From contig OZ316894.1 of the NCBI GenBank assembly GCA_973895155.1, positions 25,296,001-25,360,000 on the forward strand: a stretch of DNA of 64,000 nucleotides, written 5' to 3'. Positions within the stretch are counted from its first letter, which is position 1, and every line of letters begins with the position of its first letter. Under the pieces are notes generated by a model, which saw only the letters and a program-made list of their open reading frames with translations, was not told where the DNA came from and made no database searches. This document shows, piece by piece, positions 34,301-47,300 of this stretch. Both the position numbers and the translations under genes were made by a program. Source of the stretch: Marsupella aquatica. Its lineage: Eukaryota > Marchantiophyta.

Positions 34301-35235
34301 ATGATGTTTCAGCAGTATGATTCTAGCTCTTCCATAGAATTAAGCAAGGACCTAGACCAGTCGAGAATTTTGCATGAGCACGACACTTGTGGTTCGGAGT
34401 TCGAAACCGCAACGCATGTACTTTCAACACCCGGGACGGTTTGCAAAACATCCTGCCTCGAGATCGTATTATTGAAGAGTACTCTACGTCTTGCAATGAT
34501 CTGCGTGAAGTCGTCGTACAAAACTATCATCGAGCTGCCACTTACATGTAGGAATCTTGGTCTAGCGATGATCTGCATCAAGTCAAAATAATACAAGATA
34601 GGTTCGAACGGCCTGAATCGTTGGGACAAAACAAATTCAGAAATTCAGTGATCCACATCGTGCACTTCACGACGACCAGTACGCAGACTCGGGATACTCG
34701 GCGTCAAGAAACTTCGCAACGAGGTATTCCTAAAATTAATTATCGAACTGCCTGAATGGTTAAGGAGCAAACATGTGGGATCAAGAGAAGGAGTGCAATG
34801 CAATGCGGATTTCGCTTCGCACTTCTTCTACTACTCCATTCCACAGCCGAGTCTATATTTCTATAGCAGGATAACTCTGCAGCTATGTAGTTACTACACT
34901 TCGGCTGAAAGTCTCCGTTCTAAGCAAAAGCTATTTGTGGTCACCGCTAATATGTGACTGGAATGACATGGTCTCCTTCGGTTTGCTGGAGATAAGTACA
35001 GCAACTCCGCGTCTCCAGCATCAATTTCTATATCTACTGGACAACTTAAGCAAATACTTTGCTCTCTTCGAATCTTCGACTTCATGCCGATGCAGTCGAA
35101 GCTCTTTGGTTAAGTATACAACAGCGTCCACGGACATCAATACTGCATATCAAAATTAGAGTATCCAACGATGTGATATTAGCAAATCACCGGATTCGTC
35201 GTGAAGCCTGATCTGCAGCGACGGTAGGAAGCTCA
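31330..35235. other. Intergenic stretch with weak open frames
   Basis: No recognised gene. The longest frames are 31634-32032 (plus), 32755-33258 (minus, 167 codons) and 33457-33765 (plus). Only the last has an ATG in good context, and it is listed separately. A short internal duplication at 34490-34580 repeats gatctgc-t-aagtc. Confidence 0.4.
33457..33765 (+). CDS. Hypothetical 102-residue frame
   Basis: An ATG in good context (gtcatggcg) opens 102 codons beginning MANSKREKLRFEYDLSAVRW. The composition is protein-like, but no family, signal peptide or membrane segment is recognised. No splice partner is evident. It is kept as a low-confidence candidate only. Confidence 0.2.
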   Translation: MANSKREKLRFEYDLSAVRWLATLSRRELKVTFEIDLKDATTLPCLDVGWLITGMVVRLPRLPFARTDSFCRREAFFTTSLFDYPAGTFREWMGVALCLPHA

Positions 35236-35339
35236 GTCAGGAGCCTTCACGTTCATGGTTGAGGTGCGCAGGAGAAAACTGGACGGGAAATAGGTTGCAA
35301 CAGTTGTAGAGCGTTTGTTGACAGTCAGCTACATTCCTT

Positions 35340-36367
35340 TCACGGAGCGGGGGGAGTCGTTTGATCTGAGGAACCAGGTCTATTGCTTCGAGGATCTTCG
35401 TAGTCCATGGCGTTGAAATTGTTGGCAGCAGCCTTGTTGGAGAACTCGACGTCGACCGACGGCACTTCACCGACTTCTTCTGCCTTGCGGCTGGTTCCCA
35501 AACCCAACAGCAGGCGGTGATAACTTGCGGCCTGCAAACAAAGTAACGATGAGATTGAGTTCCATTCGAAAGACTCGTTTCTTGGTTAGGGCGTAGCCTC
35601 TCAAACGTGATTACCCTCGAGACTACTTTTGCTCTTCTGCCACTTCGGTCCACACAGACTTCTCGCTAATATCATGTAGAAAAGATTCACTCCTTCCAGA
35701 GGCGCCAATTTCTTGACACAAAAATAAGGGGTGTTCACTAAGTGAACTTCCAAGAAGAATATTAACTTCTCGAAGTAGGTATCGGGCGCGACGACGATAT
35801 CGCTTCGGCTAGATTTCAACACAAATTTCGTCACGAATCACGAATTGGCTATGGTTTCTTTCTTCAGTCCACGACTCATTCGACAGAACTAGTCGCAAAT
35901 CAAATGTGAGGAGAGACTTTCAAACTTGGGGCTGAATGCACTGTACCTGTCCTGGAGTGGTAAACTTTCGCCATAACGTCGAGTCCGACGAGCCCGTGGA
36001 CAACGATACATCCCAACCTGCATCGAAACATCCGACCATGAATTTTAATACACAGCAAAGTAAATTGATGCATGGGAACGACAAGACCGTGATATATTAC
36101 TACTGCAACTAGCATTGCAACTCAAAGACTGCATAGTGAATGGACACTCACTCCGACAAGACATACATGCAGCGAGCGAAGCTATCCAACTGAAAACAAT
36201 TCTATCATGGCTGCATACGGGCTGCTCCAAGATTTAGGTGTCCAAGATGTTGTACCTGAGACAACTGATCGAGCGGCCGCTACAGGGGAGAATACGAGGA
36301 CGGCCACGACGAGAAGGGCGAGGAAGGCACAAGGGCACCCCATCTCGGATTTGATCCGAGCTGCCAT
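35340..36367 (-). CDS. PSY-like tyrosine-sulfated peptide precursor, three exons
   Basis: Exons 36367-36256, 36017-35947 and 35531-35340, joined at GT-AG sites in matching phase, encode a 124-residue precursor. Residues 1-32 form a signal peptide (hydrophobic core CAFLALLVVAVLVF, ending SPVAAA). The middle is Ser/Thr-rich and has no cysteine. Near the C terminus, residues 103-115 read MDYEDPRSNRPGS. This fits the D-Y-x-x-P-x-x-N core of PSY peptides, whose Tyr after Asp is sulfated by TPST in the Golgi before secretion and perception by PSYR-type receptor kinases. The His-x-Pro tail of angiosperm PSY is missing; here RPGSSDQTTPPAP follows. An HRLLLG segment upstream recalls the basic/Leu motif of PSY precursors. 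The assignment rests on signal peptide, position and motif; another DY-type sulfated peptide family is possible. Confidence 0.6.
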
Positions 36368-36369
36368 GA

Positions 36370-37290
36370 CGCTTGGAAGCTGGGCGTGGAGAAGTCCAAG
36401 GAACTAGCTAGGAGGATATATTGAGAGAAAGTGCGCTCGAAAGTTGAGAGCGAAGGAGGCCGAGGAGAGCTAGACTGGAGCAAACCAGCCTGAGCAGAAG
36501 AAGCGATCTAATGGTACCGCAGCAACAAGGAACAAGATGAGAAGGCTCGTCGGGGATTGGATAAATCGATGGTCAGTCTCTGATGTAATCCCACAGTCCA
36601 CTCCTATCTGACGACGCGGTGGAGCGAGCGAGCGTGCGTCTCCAGGTCTCAACGAGACAACGATACCACTAGTGATGGAAGATTGCGCCTCACACTCGGT
36701 ATTATTTTGACCCAACTCGCACTCTCTAGCCGGCTGGCCTCGTGTGACTATCAAAAGCAGTAAGTTGCTGCGGGTGGCGCAATGAAGGGAATTTTGAACT
36801 CCAAGGTCTGCTGAAGAAGAAAGGAGAAGACGGTGAGAGAGGGAACTAGAAAGAGAGTGCAGACTGCAGAGCGAGAGGGAAAAGCTGGCATTCAAGCGCA
36901 AGTGCACGAGGAGCCGGCGGCATTCACCAACTCACGGATACGTTCAGATGAGTGTGATGATGATTGAGGTGGAACTGTAATATATATATAACGTCTAGCT
37001 CCACGCCTGCGGGGCAATGGGGAAGGGTAACGGAGTGATCGAGCTCGGGCTTCTCGCAAATTTTCCTGGCCCTCTCACGGATCGACAGCCCACCCCATTA
37101 TCTTTTCGAACAGACGTTAATGGTGCATTGGGATTTGGGAAGAGCAAAACGAATCCTTGAAAATATTATAACCTTCATCAGCATAATCATCGAATGAGAA
37201 CGGTGACTGAAAGACACTGTTTGTACAGTAACACAGTTCTTTTCCCCTACTCTGTCATAATTAGCTACAGACAACATATATCACTGCGCA
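36370..37290 (-). promoter_or_regulatory. Upstream region of the PSY-like gene
   Basis: The region upstream of the precursor is without supported genes. An AT run aatatatatataacg at 36979-36992 could be a TATA element for a minus-strand transcript with a long 5' leader, but this is only suggestive. Confidence 0.3.
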
Positions 37291-37291
37291 T

Positions 37292-38630
37292 TTAAGGCTT
37301 CCGAGAAAGCGGGGACGGCATTGCCTTTCTGAGCCTTTGGCTCACTGTATCTCCTGCGTCACACGATAAGTCCACATGAGACAGAAGACGCCCCCGGAAC
37401 CCAAACAGCCACACGACTGTGTTCACTGTAATGTGCGACGAATTTCTTAGAGAAGGGCGTACACTCTCACGTGAGGCGCAATAAAAATGGAACTGATGAG
37501 AACATACAATTTCTAGCACGAGTTTTGAAGTGCCCTCGATCATTCACGCTTCTCGTTCACCGAACTTCGGCCTCTTCACAATCCTGTGCACCAAAGCCTG
37601 CTGTATGCCATAATTTGAAACTTGTATTCAACATATCAAAACTTGCACGTCTACTCTTTTCAGACACCACTTCCCTTAGCTCTGCGAAACTATAATACGA
37701 AATGAAAGGCTGGGATTTCAGTTATGTTCCCCAACGTTCAGGGCATATCAGATTTCGTTTGCCATTTACGCCTTCTCATTTCCTCAAGTCAGAATCAACG
37801 CCACAGTAGTAATTGAAAGAGGGAGCTTGAACCGATATCGTGAGGGCGTGGCCTTTGCAATTTTGGGATAACTTTGAAACCCGTAGCATAAGCGCATCAA
37901 TAATGTGTACAGAGTTTTTCCTTCACTAGAGAGTAGAGAGGACTTCGAGATTGGTTTGCGTGAGAATCTGCAAAATTCATTCGTTTGCCCCACTACAGCG
38001 AAGTACAGCACGCGGCAATTTATGACGTCCATTTGGTCTTGTGCAGCAAATAATAATCTGGAGCTTCACCATATTTGTGCAGAACTTACGTCCTCACCCC
38101 TCGCCATGCCTTCGTCAGAGTCTCGTTACCCGAAAAAACATACGGAAGCTACAGTTCTCGAATCCCGAAATAGTGTCCTTCCTTTTGCAAATTCGTTGAG
38201 CAGCCCCCAAAAACCAAAAGTGGGAGTGAGATGTGATAAAGCCTCCACCGTCCTGAATCGGTACTGCAATCGTAGTACAATGGAAGTGCTTCCGTGGCTC
38301 CGTCAGTCAGTCCGTCTCATTCGTACGTGCACCGACTGATGCGACCTCACAGCAGGAAGTTGCAGCAGCAGCAGAAGTAGCTCCATTCCATTTACTATTC
38401 ATGAATGAATGCAAAGCTCCTGTTGCTGTGGACTGTTCTCCGTGAAATTAAATGTTCAGAGAAAACGATTTATGAAACTTCGATGGAATTTATTAACAAA
38501 ATAGTATCTTAGGCAGAGAGATTGCTGAACTGCTGAACAGGCTCACACCGTGTTAGAAATCCCTCGTATAACGGATACTCCTAAAACCTTCCGGTCTTCA
38601 CCCTCAAATTTCCTACATCAAAGATTATAA
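37292..38630. other. Intergenic with unrecognised open frame
   Basis: A plus-strand frame at 37905-38339 (144 codons, GTG start) is the longest. It has no ATG start in good context, no recognisable domain and no splice structure. I see no other feature. Confidence 0.4.
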
Positions 38631-38634
38631 TTGA

Positions 38635-39037
38635 GGGGGGCTTTACAAGAACTTGGGGGCAGCCATTCCATTTTTTCTAAGTGAAAGATGCAATCTTAGC
38701 CATTCATATGTGGGAACTGGCCACACTTCACTTTACATGAACTTGGGGGCACAATGAACAAAAACATTACCTAACCTAGTCATCTGTCAGTGGGCCCCTT
38801 GTGGGTCCCTTTTTTTGGTGAGGTATGCAAGCTTTTTTGTCAAAAACTTAGACCTCCTCTTGAGGTGGTCTAAAAACTTGGAGCAAATGGCCGCTTGTTT
38901 TAAGGGAATTGCATTGATTACTTCCAGACCTGACACATTTGGCTCAGGCATTTTAACTTTTGTGGAATGAAATGGCCATCAGCTTTGCTTTGGATGAAGA
39001 GAGGGTGAACGGCCCCCACCGTCTTGTAAAGCCCCCC
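38635..39037. mobile_element. 403-bp MITE with 16-bp perfect inverted ends
   Basis: Both ends read GGGGGGCTTTACAAGA inward, a perfect 16-bp terminal inverted repeat. The element is flanked by TGA at 38632-38634 and 39038-39040, a 3-bp target duplication. A subterminal variant of the end (ctttacatgaacttggggg) lies near 38732. There is no coding capacity, so it is non-autonomous. A 3-bp duplication fits PIF/Harbinger- or CACTA-type transposases; the superfamily is not settled. Confidence 0.85.
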
Positions 39038-39040
39038 TGA

Positions 39041-40860
39041 CATGGTGGATTTGCTTAGTTGTATTTAAGTGGTATATTAAGTCGCATATTAAGTGGTATA
39101 TTTAGAAGCCCTCCCCTTTTTAGCTTCATGTATATAGAGGTCGTGGCCAGATCAACAACTAACCGGATTGTTTTCTACACAAAATGTGAATTGACACCTG
39201 GGGTATCCATCTTTCAAAAGCCAGCTGGTCAAGTAGAAAATCAATATGCCGATCCAATGAAGTCCTACAATCCAGTAAAGGGATGAACATGGGTATTTGA
39301 GCCTCTGCTTATTAGATTGATCAGCATAGCGTTCCCATATGTATGAAATCTTTCAACTGAGGCCTTCCATCAAATAGGCAATTATAGGCAGTTAGTTCAT
39401 AAGATTTGATTATGTGATTTGATACAGGATACAAATAATCAATCCAGTAACAAGAGGATAGGAAGCCGAATTGGGCTCGATATATTCGAACAAGGACAGG
39501 TCCTAAAGCACATGGAAGAAAGCTACCGGTTGGTTTTGGCATCATTCTAGATGTCCAGCCAACCTGGAAAGTAAAAATTCAATGATTGAAAGATCAGCGA
39601 CGAGTGTAATTGTACAACATGTTTGTTAACAACCTTGGTGTGTGAGTATTAACTTTCACTTTAGATCATCAAACAAAAGGCTCTGATGATTGTAATGATG
39701 TAATGCAAGGCAACCTGAGGAGCTCCTCGCCTTGCCCTCGGGGGGGTCACTATATGGAGGGCCATACATTGCGTGCGATGTTTTAGGGTTTGACCCCCTA
39801 AACTTATAAGTGAAAATATATTTTTACAACACCCTTTCTTTCTTTAAATTTGGCCATTTTTACTAAAAACCACAAAAACTTTAAAGAAAGTATTTTTTAC
39901 AATTAACTAGGCCTATGTGTTCGTTAAAGCTAACCAGTCAATAAAACATGCCCATTGTATTCTCCTACAAAACTTTGGAAGTTTTCTGCCACACCCATTT
40001 AAATGGACTTATATTTCGTTGCACAAGATGTGTCACTTCTGTGAAAGTGACCCCCCCCCCCCAGGCCTCGCCTGTCACTGCTATTCAAGCTTTAATTTTT
40101 GCACGAGTGAGTTGGCAATTCAGCACGAGAGGGCTAAACACCACAAAACAACCAGCACCCTTCTCTGTACTGTACTGTGACATACTACATGAGCAAGAAC
40201 ACTGGCTATCATTATGCTCATACTAAGCGAATTGAACTCCTTCGCAGAATACTTAAACAGTGTTCCAGATGTCCAGGGAGAAAAAGTAAAATTCCAACGC
40301 GGGGTTGTCTATTCAGTGCCTTCACTGTCAAGAATTCAGAATCATAGTTCCTCCAAGCACATGTTCAATCAACTGGAGACTTTTCTCCACAATAATGCTG
40401 CAGAGACTCTTACACACCAGCGGTACCATTACACCTGGTGTTTATTAAGTGATGGATGCAATTCATTCACAGTTTGGACTCAAAGCTTGGAACGTCTGTA
40501 CATTATGGTCAAATATTGATCAAGGTATATGTGTTCGTTTTCATTTTCAAACGTCAATCGACACTTTTGGACATTTAGTTGTGATATATGGGCTTGGGGT
40601 ACTGTGTAAGTTCAGATGTGAAGTATAATTATGCCTCATCAGATCAGAAGTCACAAGAGGGCCATCCACCAAAGTACACACATGTACCTGGGTTGAATAT
40701 AGACTTCAATGTAATCCCTTACATTTGGTGTGGGAAAATTTTATCACTGCATAGGAGTTGTTTTGATCTTACAAATCATGAGCCTGAATGCCCATTATTT
40801 CAATAGGATGACTTGTTTTTTGAGATAATAATATCCCATCCTGTTTTCCATGGACATCAG
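39041..40860. other. Intergenic, no supported gene
   Basis: Several plus-strand frames under 105 codons occur (39917-40180, 40214-40519, 40588-40806), none with a recognised signature. A C12 run is at 40051-40062. Confidence 0.5.
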
Positions 40861-40879
40861 TGGGCTATAGGGGTTATGG

Positions 40880-40917
40880 TTTGGAGTCTTCACTCTAGAA
40901 GCCTAGACCCCGACTCT
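40880..40917 (-). repeat. Inverted copy of a dispersed repeat
   Basis: ggagtcttcactctagaagc followed by ctagacc is the reverse complement of the landmark at 53769-53810 (agagttgggtctaggctt ... gagtgaagactcc). Only the core is clearly shared. Confidence 0.7.
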
Positions 40918-41293
40918 ACGTTCTGTTCACAACTTAGTAGTAAAACTTTACATAATAGAAAGAGAATAGTTAGCCATGTGTAAATTTCCCTATATGTATG
41001 TCAGTATTGGGATGGAGAATGACCTAAGTGACCATCCTCATTTGCTTTAGAGACAAACAAAGAATAGTCACCTATCCCTTGATGAAGAAAGGGTAACCCT
41101 GCCTGAGAAACTACATTGCAGCTGGCTTGCACTCTTGGGTGAGGGAAGACTACCCTTCCAATGTTTTACTAATGGAGTATAGTACAACTCAATCTCAAAC
41201 TCAAGGACCCTGACAGGCAACAAAGTCAGGAAAACCAACAAGGCCCTGAATGACAGACAAGTAAGAAGCAGCTACAAAACCAACTTGCTTTGG

Positions 41294-41356
41294 TCAGTTG
41301 GCCAGAGGATGAGCCTAGAACGAAGAGGTCCCAAGTTCAATCCTCCCTCCCCACAT
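41294..41356 (+). repeat. tRNA-like SINE fragment
   Basis: tggtcagttggccagagg resembles a pol III A box and aagttcaatcc resembles a B box. The spacing is about 36 bases, and no full cloverleaf can be drawn. This is best read as a decayed tRNA-derived SINE head rather than a functional tRNA gene. Confidence 0.3.
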
Positions 41357-41359
41357 AAG

Positions 41360-44300
41360 GGGTGTGGAGGGTATGTGTGTGGGTCCCTGTAGTGGTGGGA
41401 GTATTGATTATCTCCTCAGCCCTGGTTGCCCACTTTGGGTCCTGGTTTAATACTCTCTCCCTCCTGGTCTGGGTCCCTGTCGGATCCTTGGGTATTGTCC
41501 CCTTGTGGCTGTCCTACATAGAAATGCATGCTCCAAAGCAAGACGTCTATCTTCTGTTAGATGGGCCTGCTTTCGGTTTTCAAGGCAAAGAAAAAGAGCT
41601 AGCTACAAAACATAACATGACATGCAACTAATTAAGACAAGCATAGTCTGAAGGTACTAGACGGCATGTGGTCAGGCCATTTTACTTTAGTTTTTTATTC
41701 GGTTATTCTTTTCACATAAGTAAAGTGTTCCTTTCAATAAAGTGAAAAAAAGGATATTTGTCAATTTTGATGAGTTGTTTTGGTATCAAAACTTCTGTTA
41801 CAGGATACACATAGAGTACTCACCCATTGATCTGGCCCTGTTCCCTGTGGAATTCAATTATGATGAATCATATATTGCCCAAAATATGTGGGGTGTACCT
41901 TGTGTTGGCATCGCCACCAATATTTGGAAAGCAAACAACTAGGTGGTAGATCTTTTTTTTCATCTTGTAAGGTTAGTGGGGTTTGATTCTCCCCTCTTCA
42001 ATTGATTTTGGTGTTTGTCCTCTCTGCCCCTCTTTTGTTTGTACTCAATAATGCTTTGTTTGGCATTTTTTTTTGTAAATTGGTCATTTCTCTTCCAAAG
42101 AATAACTGGCTAGTAGGGAGTTGTTTGTATCCAAACTCACCAGAGATAGCAACTAGTAAGATCTAGCACACATTGAAATTTTTTAAATGAAAACATAATC
42201 CAGCCCAGGGCCTAGACAGAATATTTCCATAAGCCTGTCCATTAAGCAAGGGCCATGCTCGGTCAGCTGGGAGAATGCTTGGGTACTTCAGTGTCCTTGG
42301 TGTGCCTTTCATTGTGAAAATTTCCAATTGCACCCTATGCAAAGGAGGAATGTGCATGTGATATGTGCAACGGAGACCCATGACAATCTCATGTTTCTAA
42401 AACTCATGAAATATTGTGATTGTGAGTGGAGACTACTCACCAGGTGTCACTATTAAGGAAAATTTGAGAACACATGGAAACATCTACAGTACATTGTGCA
42501 ATTCTCTCCCTCACACAGGGAAGAAACCTCCCACATTAGTTGTTCGTTCTAGTGGTTTCTTGTTGGGTCTGAATATTCCATGGTTTGACTTCATCCTCGG
42601 TGTGTTTGTCCTTTACCTAATAAGTTCCGGTGACTGGCTAATGTACACCCTTTTTACCTTTTAATACTCAAATAAACAGCCCACCCAGCAAAACTAGACT
42701 TCATAGGACTTCATCCCCATGGATAGCAGCCTTCAATGATGAGTACGTCCTGACTCTGATCCTCGTTGGCGGTGTGGGTGACCGCCCACCAAAAATTGAC
42801 AACATGTTCCATCAATGCAAATCATAGGCCACTGTATATAGGGTAGTGAAGCTGGTCAACCCTCAGATCCTCACTAGATCGAGGCCATGTTCTCACTACC
42901 GTTGGAACTTTTCCTGAAGGAGATTACATATATATATATATATAATATATATGTCAAACTATCACTAGAGCATCAACTCAGCAAACATATCTGTGAATGA
43001 CTATTTTACATAGGATAGTTACCTTTGTACAATAAAAGATTGAAATGTCAAAGGGTCCAGCTGTACAATTGGATCCTGGGTGGTAGGTATAATCCTTGCC
43101 AGCTTCGCCTTACATACATTGACCTATCGGTTTTTTAGCAGTACTTTTTGCTTCCTTTTACATGCTGTATACCTTCTCATTTCTCTCTCGTAGTTCGCCT
43201 ACTACTGCACTTGTGAGAGGTTTCCTCCAAGAAGACCTTGCATGGTAAACAGTGAGTACAGTAGTGGGTGCCTTGCATGTCAAATAGTAGCACTACAGGA
43301 TGACTAAGGCCACTGCTTGGAGGGACAGCAGTAGCTTTGTGGGTTAGGGCTCCAAAAAGAGATACGTAAGCTAGAGCCCTAGTGGGACTAGTTACCTAAC
43401 TAGTTAACGACCCTTTGACAAAGTTTGTTATTTAGACTAAATCTGAGGCGTCATGGGGTGCCAACCACACACCGTTACTGTGACAATCATTGCCTTTTCA
43501 GTGCCGGGGAAGAACTGGATTATTCTAAAATTGGCTTATATCTTGTCCTTTCTGAGATAGGTTACAATCCTTAGACTTTAGGCCAATGACCCACGTGAAG
43601 TTTGACCAAACTACTCGTGCATCTTTGGCTGCTGTATAAGATGCATTAATTGACTTTGGAGGATCGTAGATCATGGGAGCTCTAACAGTGGATCTGGACG
43701 CTCTAGACGAAAAATGCTTATCACGTTTGAAGTTTGAACCCTAAATGAAGACATTGTCCACCATTTCTCAAAGGCTTGCAGGTCTTGAGCTACACCTATT
43801 TCACCTTCAGAATCCAGTTTTATAACCATACAAAAGAGGAGAGCAGAGAGCGGCGAGACCCATCACGGGTAGACTACTGTAGTATCTGTCTCTATGTCTT
43901 AGTATCACTGTTGTCCTTGTAGAACCTTAGCTGTATTCTTTAGAAATTCTATTAGGATATTAGAAAACCGCTTAGAGCAAGCTCCCGAATATAGCATGGA
44001 ACTTGGCTAAGTTTTTGTCTTGTACCATTAATGAATTTTACATTATCTTATAAGTGGCTTGAGAAAGGTTCGAAAAGTGAATGGGTGGAGTGAGGGGAAG
44101 TTAAAGTCAAGTATGGTACATCACTTGTCGTGATCCTATCATTAAACAATTTAGTTTCATTGTCATTAATATGATCTGTGCAATCAAATAATCTATGCAC
44201 TGTCTAATGTATAAAACATTAACATGTAGGTATCATTTGTAGAGATATATTTAGATGTTTATCTAAATATTTGTTACTAACATTTGTTATGATTGTGGTC

Positions 44301-47300
44301 TTCTGTAGGATACTGTTTAAGACACAATCATTGGATAGTGAAGTCAACCTCTGCCATGCCGTGTTTGTGAGTGATTTTTTTACAGGATTAGGTTGTGGGC
44401 CTTATACCAAAGAACCCATAAAAGCATGTCGTTTGTGAAAAATGTAGTGATAAAGATTAGAATAAGAGGAGATTTAAAAGAGGATAATATCTTTGTTATT
44501 AAAAAAATAGAGGGGTTTAAGAAAATACAAAGTCACAGAAAAACAAAATTGCAAACCTCACTAAAATACAATTCATGTTTAATTAGTGTTAAACCAACAA
44601 AAAAAACGCTTGAGCATGTCAGGTGGGTTAGCCATTATAGCAGCATCAGAATTTTGGTCAACTAGCAGCACCTCAATGTTTAGAGTCATTACCACTGATA
44701 AATAAAAAATTCAAAAATCATGCACTAGCGGTGATGGTACTTTTTTTTCTTGTCAATGTAGCCATGTAGGTCAATTCTCAATTAGCACACGTGGAACAAG
44801 CATGTACATCACACTTAAGTCAAACACCCTATTCACTTAGACTAGGGACTTATTTTATGGATCTGCGGCCTTTCCAATTGATTTGATTTTTGCCATCCAC
44901 CCCTTCCCCCTCTATAGAGTAGCCCACAACTGCAAGAATGATAAAGAACACGGACGGACCTCCCTTGTCAAGCTATGTGGAAATGCTTTCTTTTGTGGTT
45001 TTCTCATGCCTTGGGAAGATGGCCAGCAGCCTGTGTAGGGGAATAGGGGACTGTTGCTGCCAGGGAACAGCAACCTGGGAAAGATAGAATCCTAGTTTCC
45101 AAACATGCATGAAGCAGCCACAGAGCTGCAAAGGCACACACACGAAGGGACGGGGACTCACGTGCAAACTGAAGAAAGGCCACTTCCCAAACACCCAGTA
45201 GGGTTTTAGTTTTGTCTTCTACGTTGTGACGTTTTACTTCTTTTTGTTGTTGGGGGATACTTAGGGTTTATTTGCCCATTTGGTCAATTTGGAAGTTTTA
45301 GCTTCTTGCACCCCTTTGTTGGGTCTCTTGCTTTCAGATCCTGTCTCCCCCTTTGGTGCCTTCGGTTTTTGGCGGTGTAACATATACTGAGGAGCACAGA
45401 CATATCAACCATGGGACATTGGAATGTGAGCTGAGAAAGCCACTCAACAAACAAACTGAGCACCCGCAACCCTCTCACTCTCTCCCTCCGGCTGCTGAGT
45501 CCTCCACACCCCCTTGCAGGATGCATTCCACGGCTTTACAGGGTGTTTCATCAACTTCTCTTCAGCACTCGTCTTTCAACTTTATGACCCTCCTATGTGG
45601 TGTACTCCTGAGCTTTACCAAGGTTTTTCAGTTTACTACTCAAAACTTTAATTCCTTTGAGGTTGACTGTGGGGACTAGGGTAGGGCTTTTTGGATCCTT
45701 GGATTTCTTGGGCTTTCACCTTGTTTTCCTTTATTTTGTCTCTTGCTCATGGGATCATATCTCCTTGGTTTGGCGCTTCCTCTTCTTAAGGGAACTCTAA
45801 GGAGTCAACAGCTCCCAAACAAACAAACTCAGCAGCCACACAGCTATGCACGAATAGAATCTAGTGAAAAGGACCCCGATACAGAAAACTCCGCAGCCGA
45901 GCTCTTACTCACACATGGGAACCGTGGGAGAGGTGCAGGCCCCAACAAACAAAGTGAGCACTGAACACTAGCACAATATCTTCACGGACAGGGACTGTTG
46001 GGTGCGAAATCCTATGTCCCGTACATCAAGAAAACGGCCTCTACCAACAGTAGAAACTCAGCACAAGGCAATAGTACGAGCGAGATCACACTTTCATTGA
46101 GAGCAATCCCGTTTAAATTATGCAGAAATGGTATGCTATGGTATGGTATCAAGCACTATCGTCACCTGGTAGTCCCAGCCCATCAATTCAAAACGTATGC
46201 CCAAGAGAATCATGCTGATAGTGCTGAGTCAGTCAGGCCTGGGTAACGAAAAAGGGAAAAAAAACCGAAGACTGTTTCCAGTTGATTTTACAGGCGTTCG
46301 TGCTGATCGAAATTCCTTGTTATGTCCTTTCATTGCATCCTTTCCCTCCAAGCATCTTTAGATATTACAAAGTGCTCGAGTTAGCTGTTTAATGGGATCC
46401 CAATATGAAAAGTTTTACTTGATAGACCCCTGAGTAATCCAGACCATCCATTGACCTTGAATCAACCTACCTAAAACGTGTTCCATCAAGCAACCCAAAG
46501 TGCTCAGCTAAAGCGTCGTTCGTTAGTTGGAAAGAACCATTACCTCTTTTCCTTCAGGCTCCATAAGTTCTTCTGTCCTAATGCCACACAACTCCACAGA
46601 GACTTACGATGCGAGGGAGGCTCAACATTTCTAGCAAGATGAGGCCGCCACACCACCAAACAGAATTAAATGTACAACAGGAGAATGAGTCACTATGTGA
46701 GCACGTCACACGAGAGGAAGCACGGGAACCATCGAAAGCGTACTACCACCACCTAATAATAATAGCCCCCCAAGCCCTGAACTTCGTGAACAACAAAGCA
46801 TCACCCTCTTTTTTTCTGCTGTTAACCGTTTGCCCTCTCTTCCCAGAATTCTCTGTTCTCCGCATCATTTCTGTGTCACATTTGGAATCGAAGATTGGCT
46901 CGAGTGCATTGCTAGTCGAACTAGGCTACAGTCTATTGCAGCAGCACATGCGCAGAATGGTGACAGAAAATAGTCATCGACAAACTGAAAGATTTTAGCT
47001 AGAATCCAATTTCATTCGTACGTGACATCAGCTTCGTGCCTATGCCACAAACATGCGATCAGCCAAAATCATGCTCGGATCGCGTGGTGAGTACTGCTGG
47101 TGTCGTAACACGTACAATGGCTGAATGGCTGTTCCACAGCTGCCAACAAATTGTTCTAGTACTTTGGTCCGTGGAACGCCAACGCGAGTTATTCGTATTT
47201 GCCTTCAGGCTACTGCGCGTGGTCGTTTTAATTATTCCAGACCAACAAGTTTCCCAGTAGGCTTTTTGCTGACACACACTGTAGTCAACCCGTGTGTTGA

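Noticed and set aside
37905-38339. 144-codon plus-strand frame
   Set aside because: GTG start only, no domain, overlapping antisense frame of similar quality.
41362-41631. Hydrophobic 89-codon frame resembling a membrane protein
   Set aside because: It arises from a repeated tgggtccctg/cctggt low-complexity stretch next to a SINE-like fragment.
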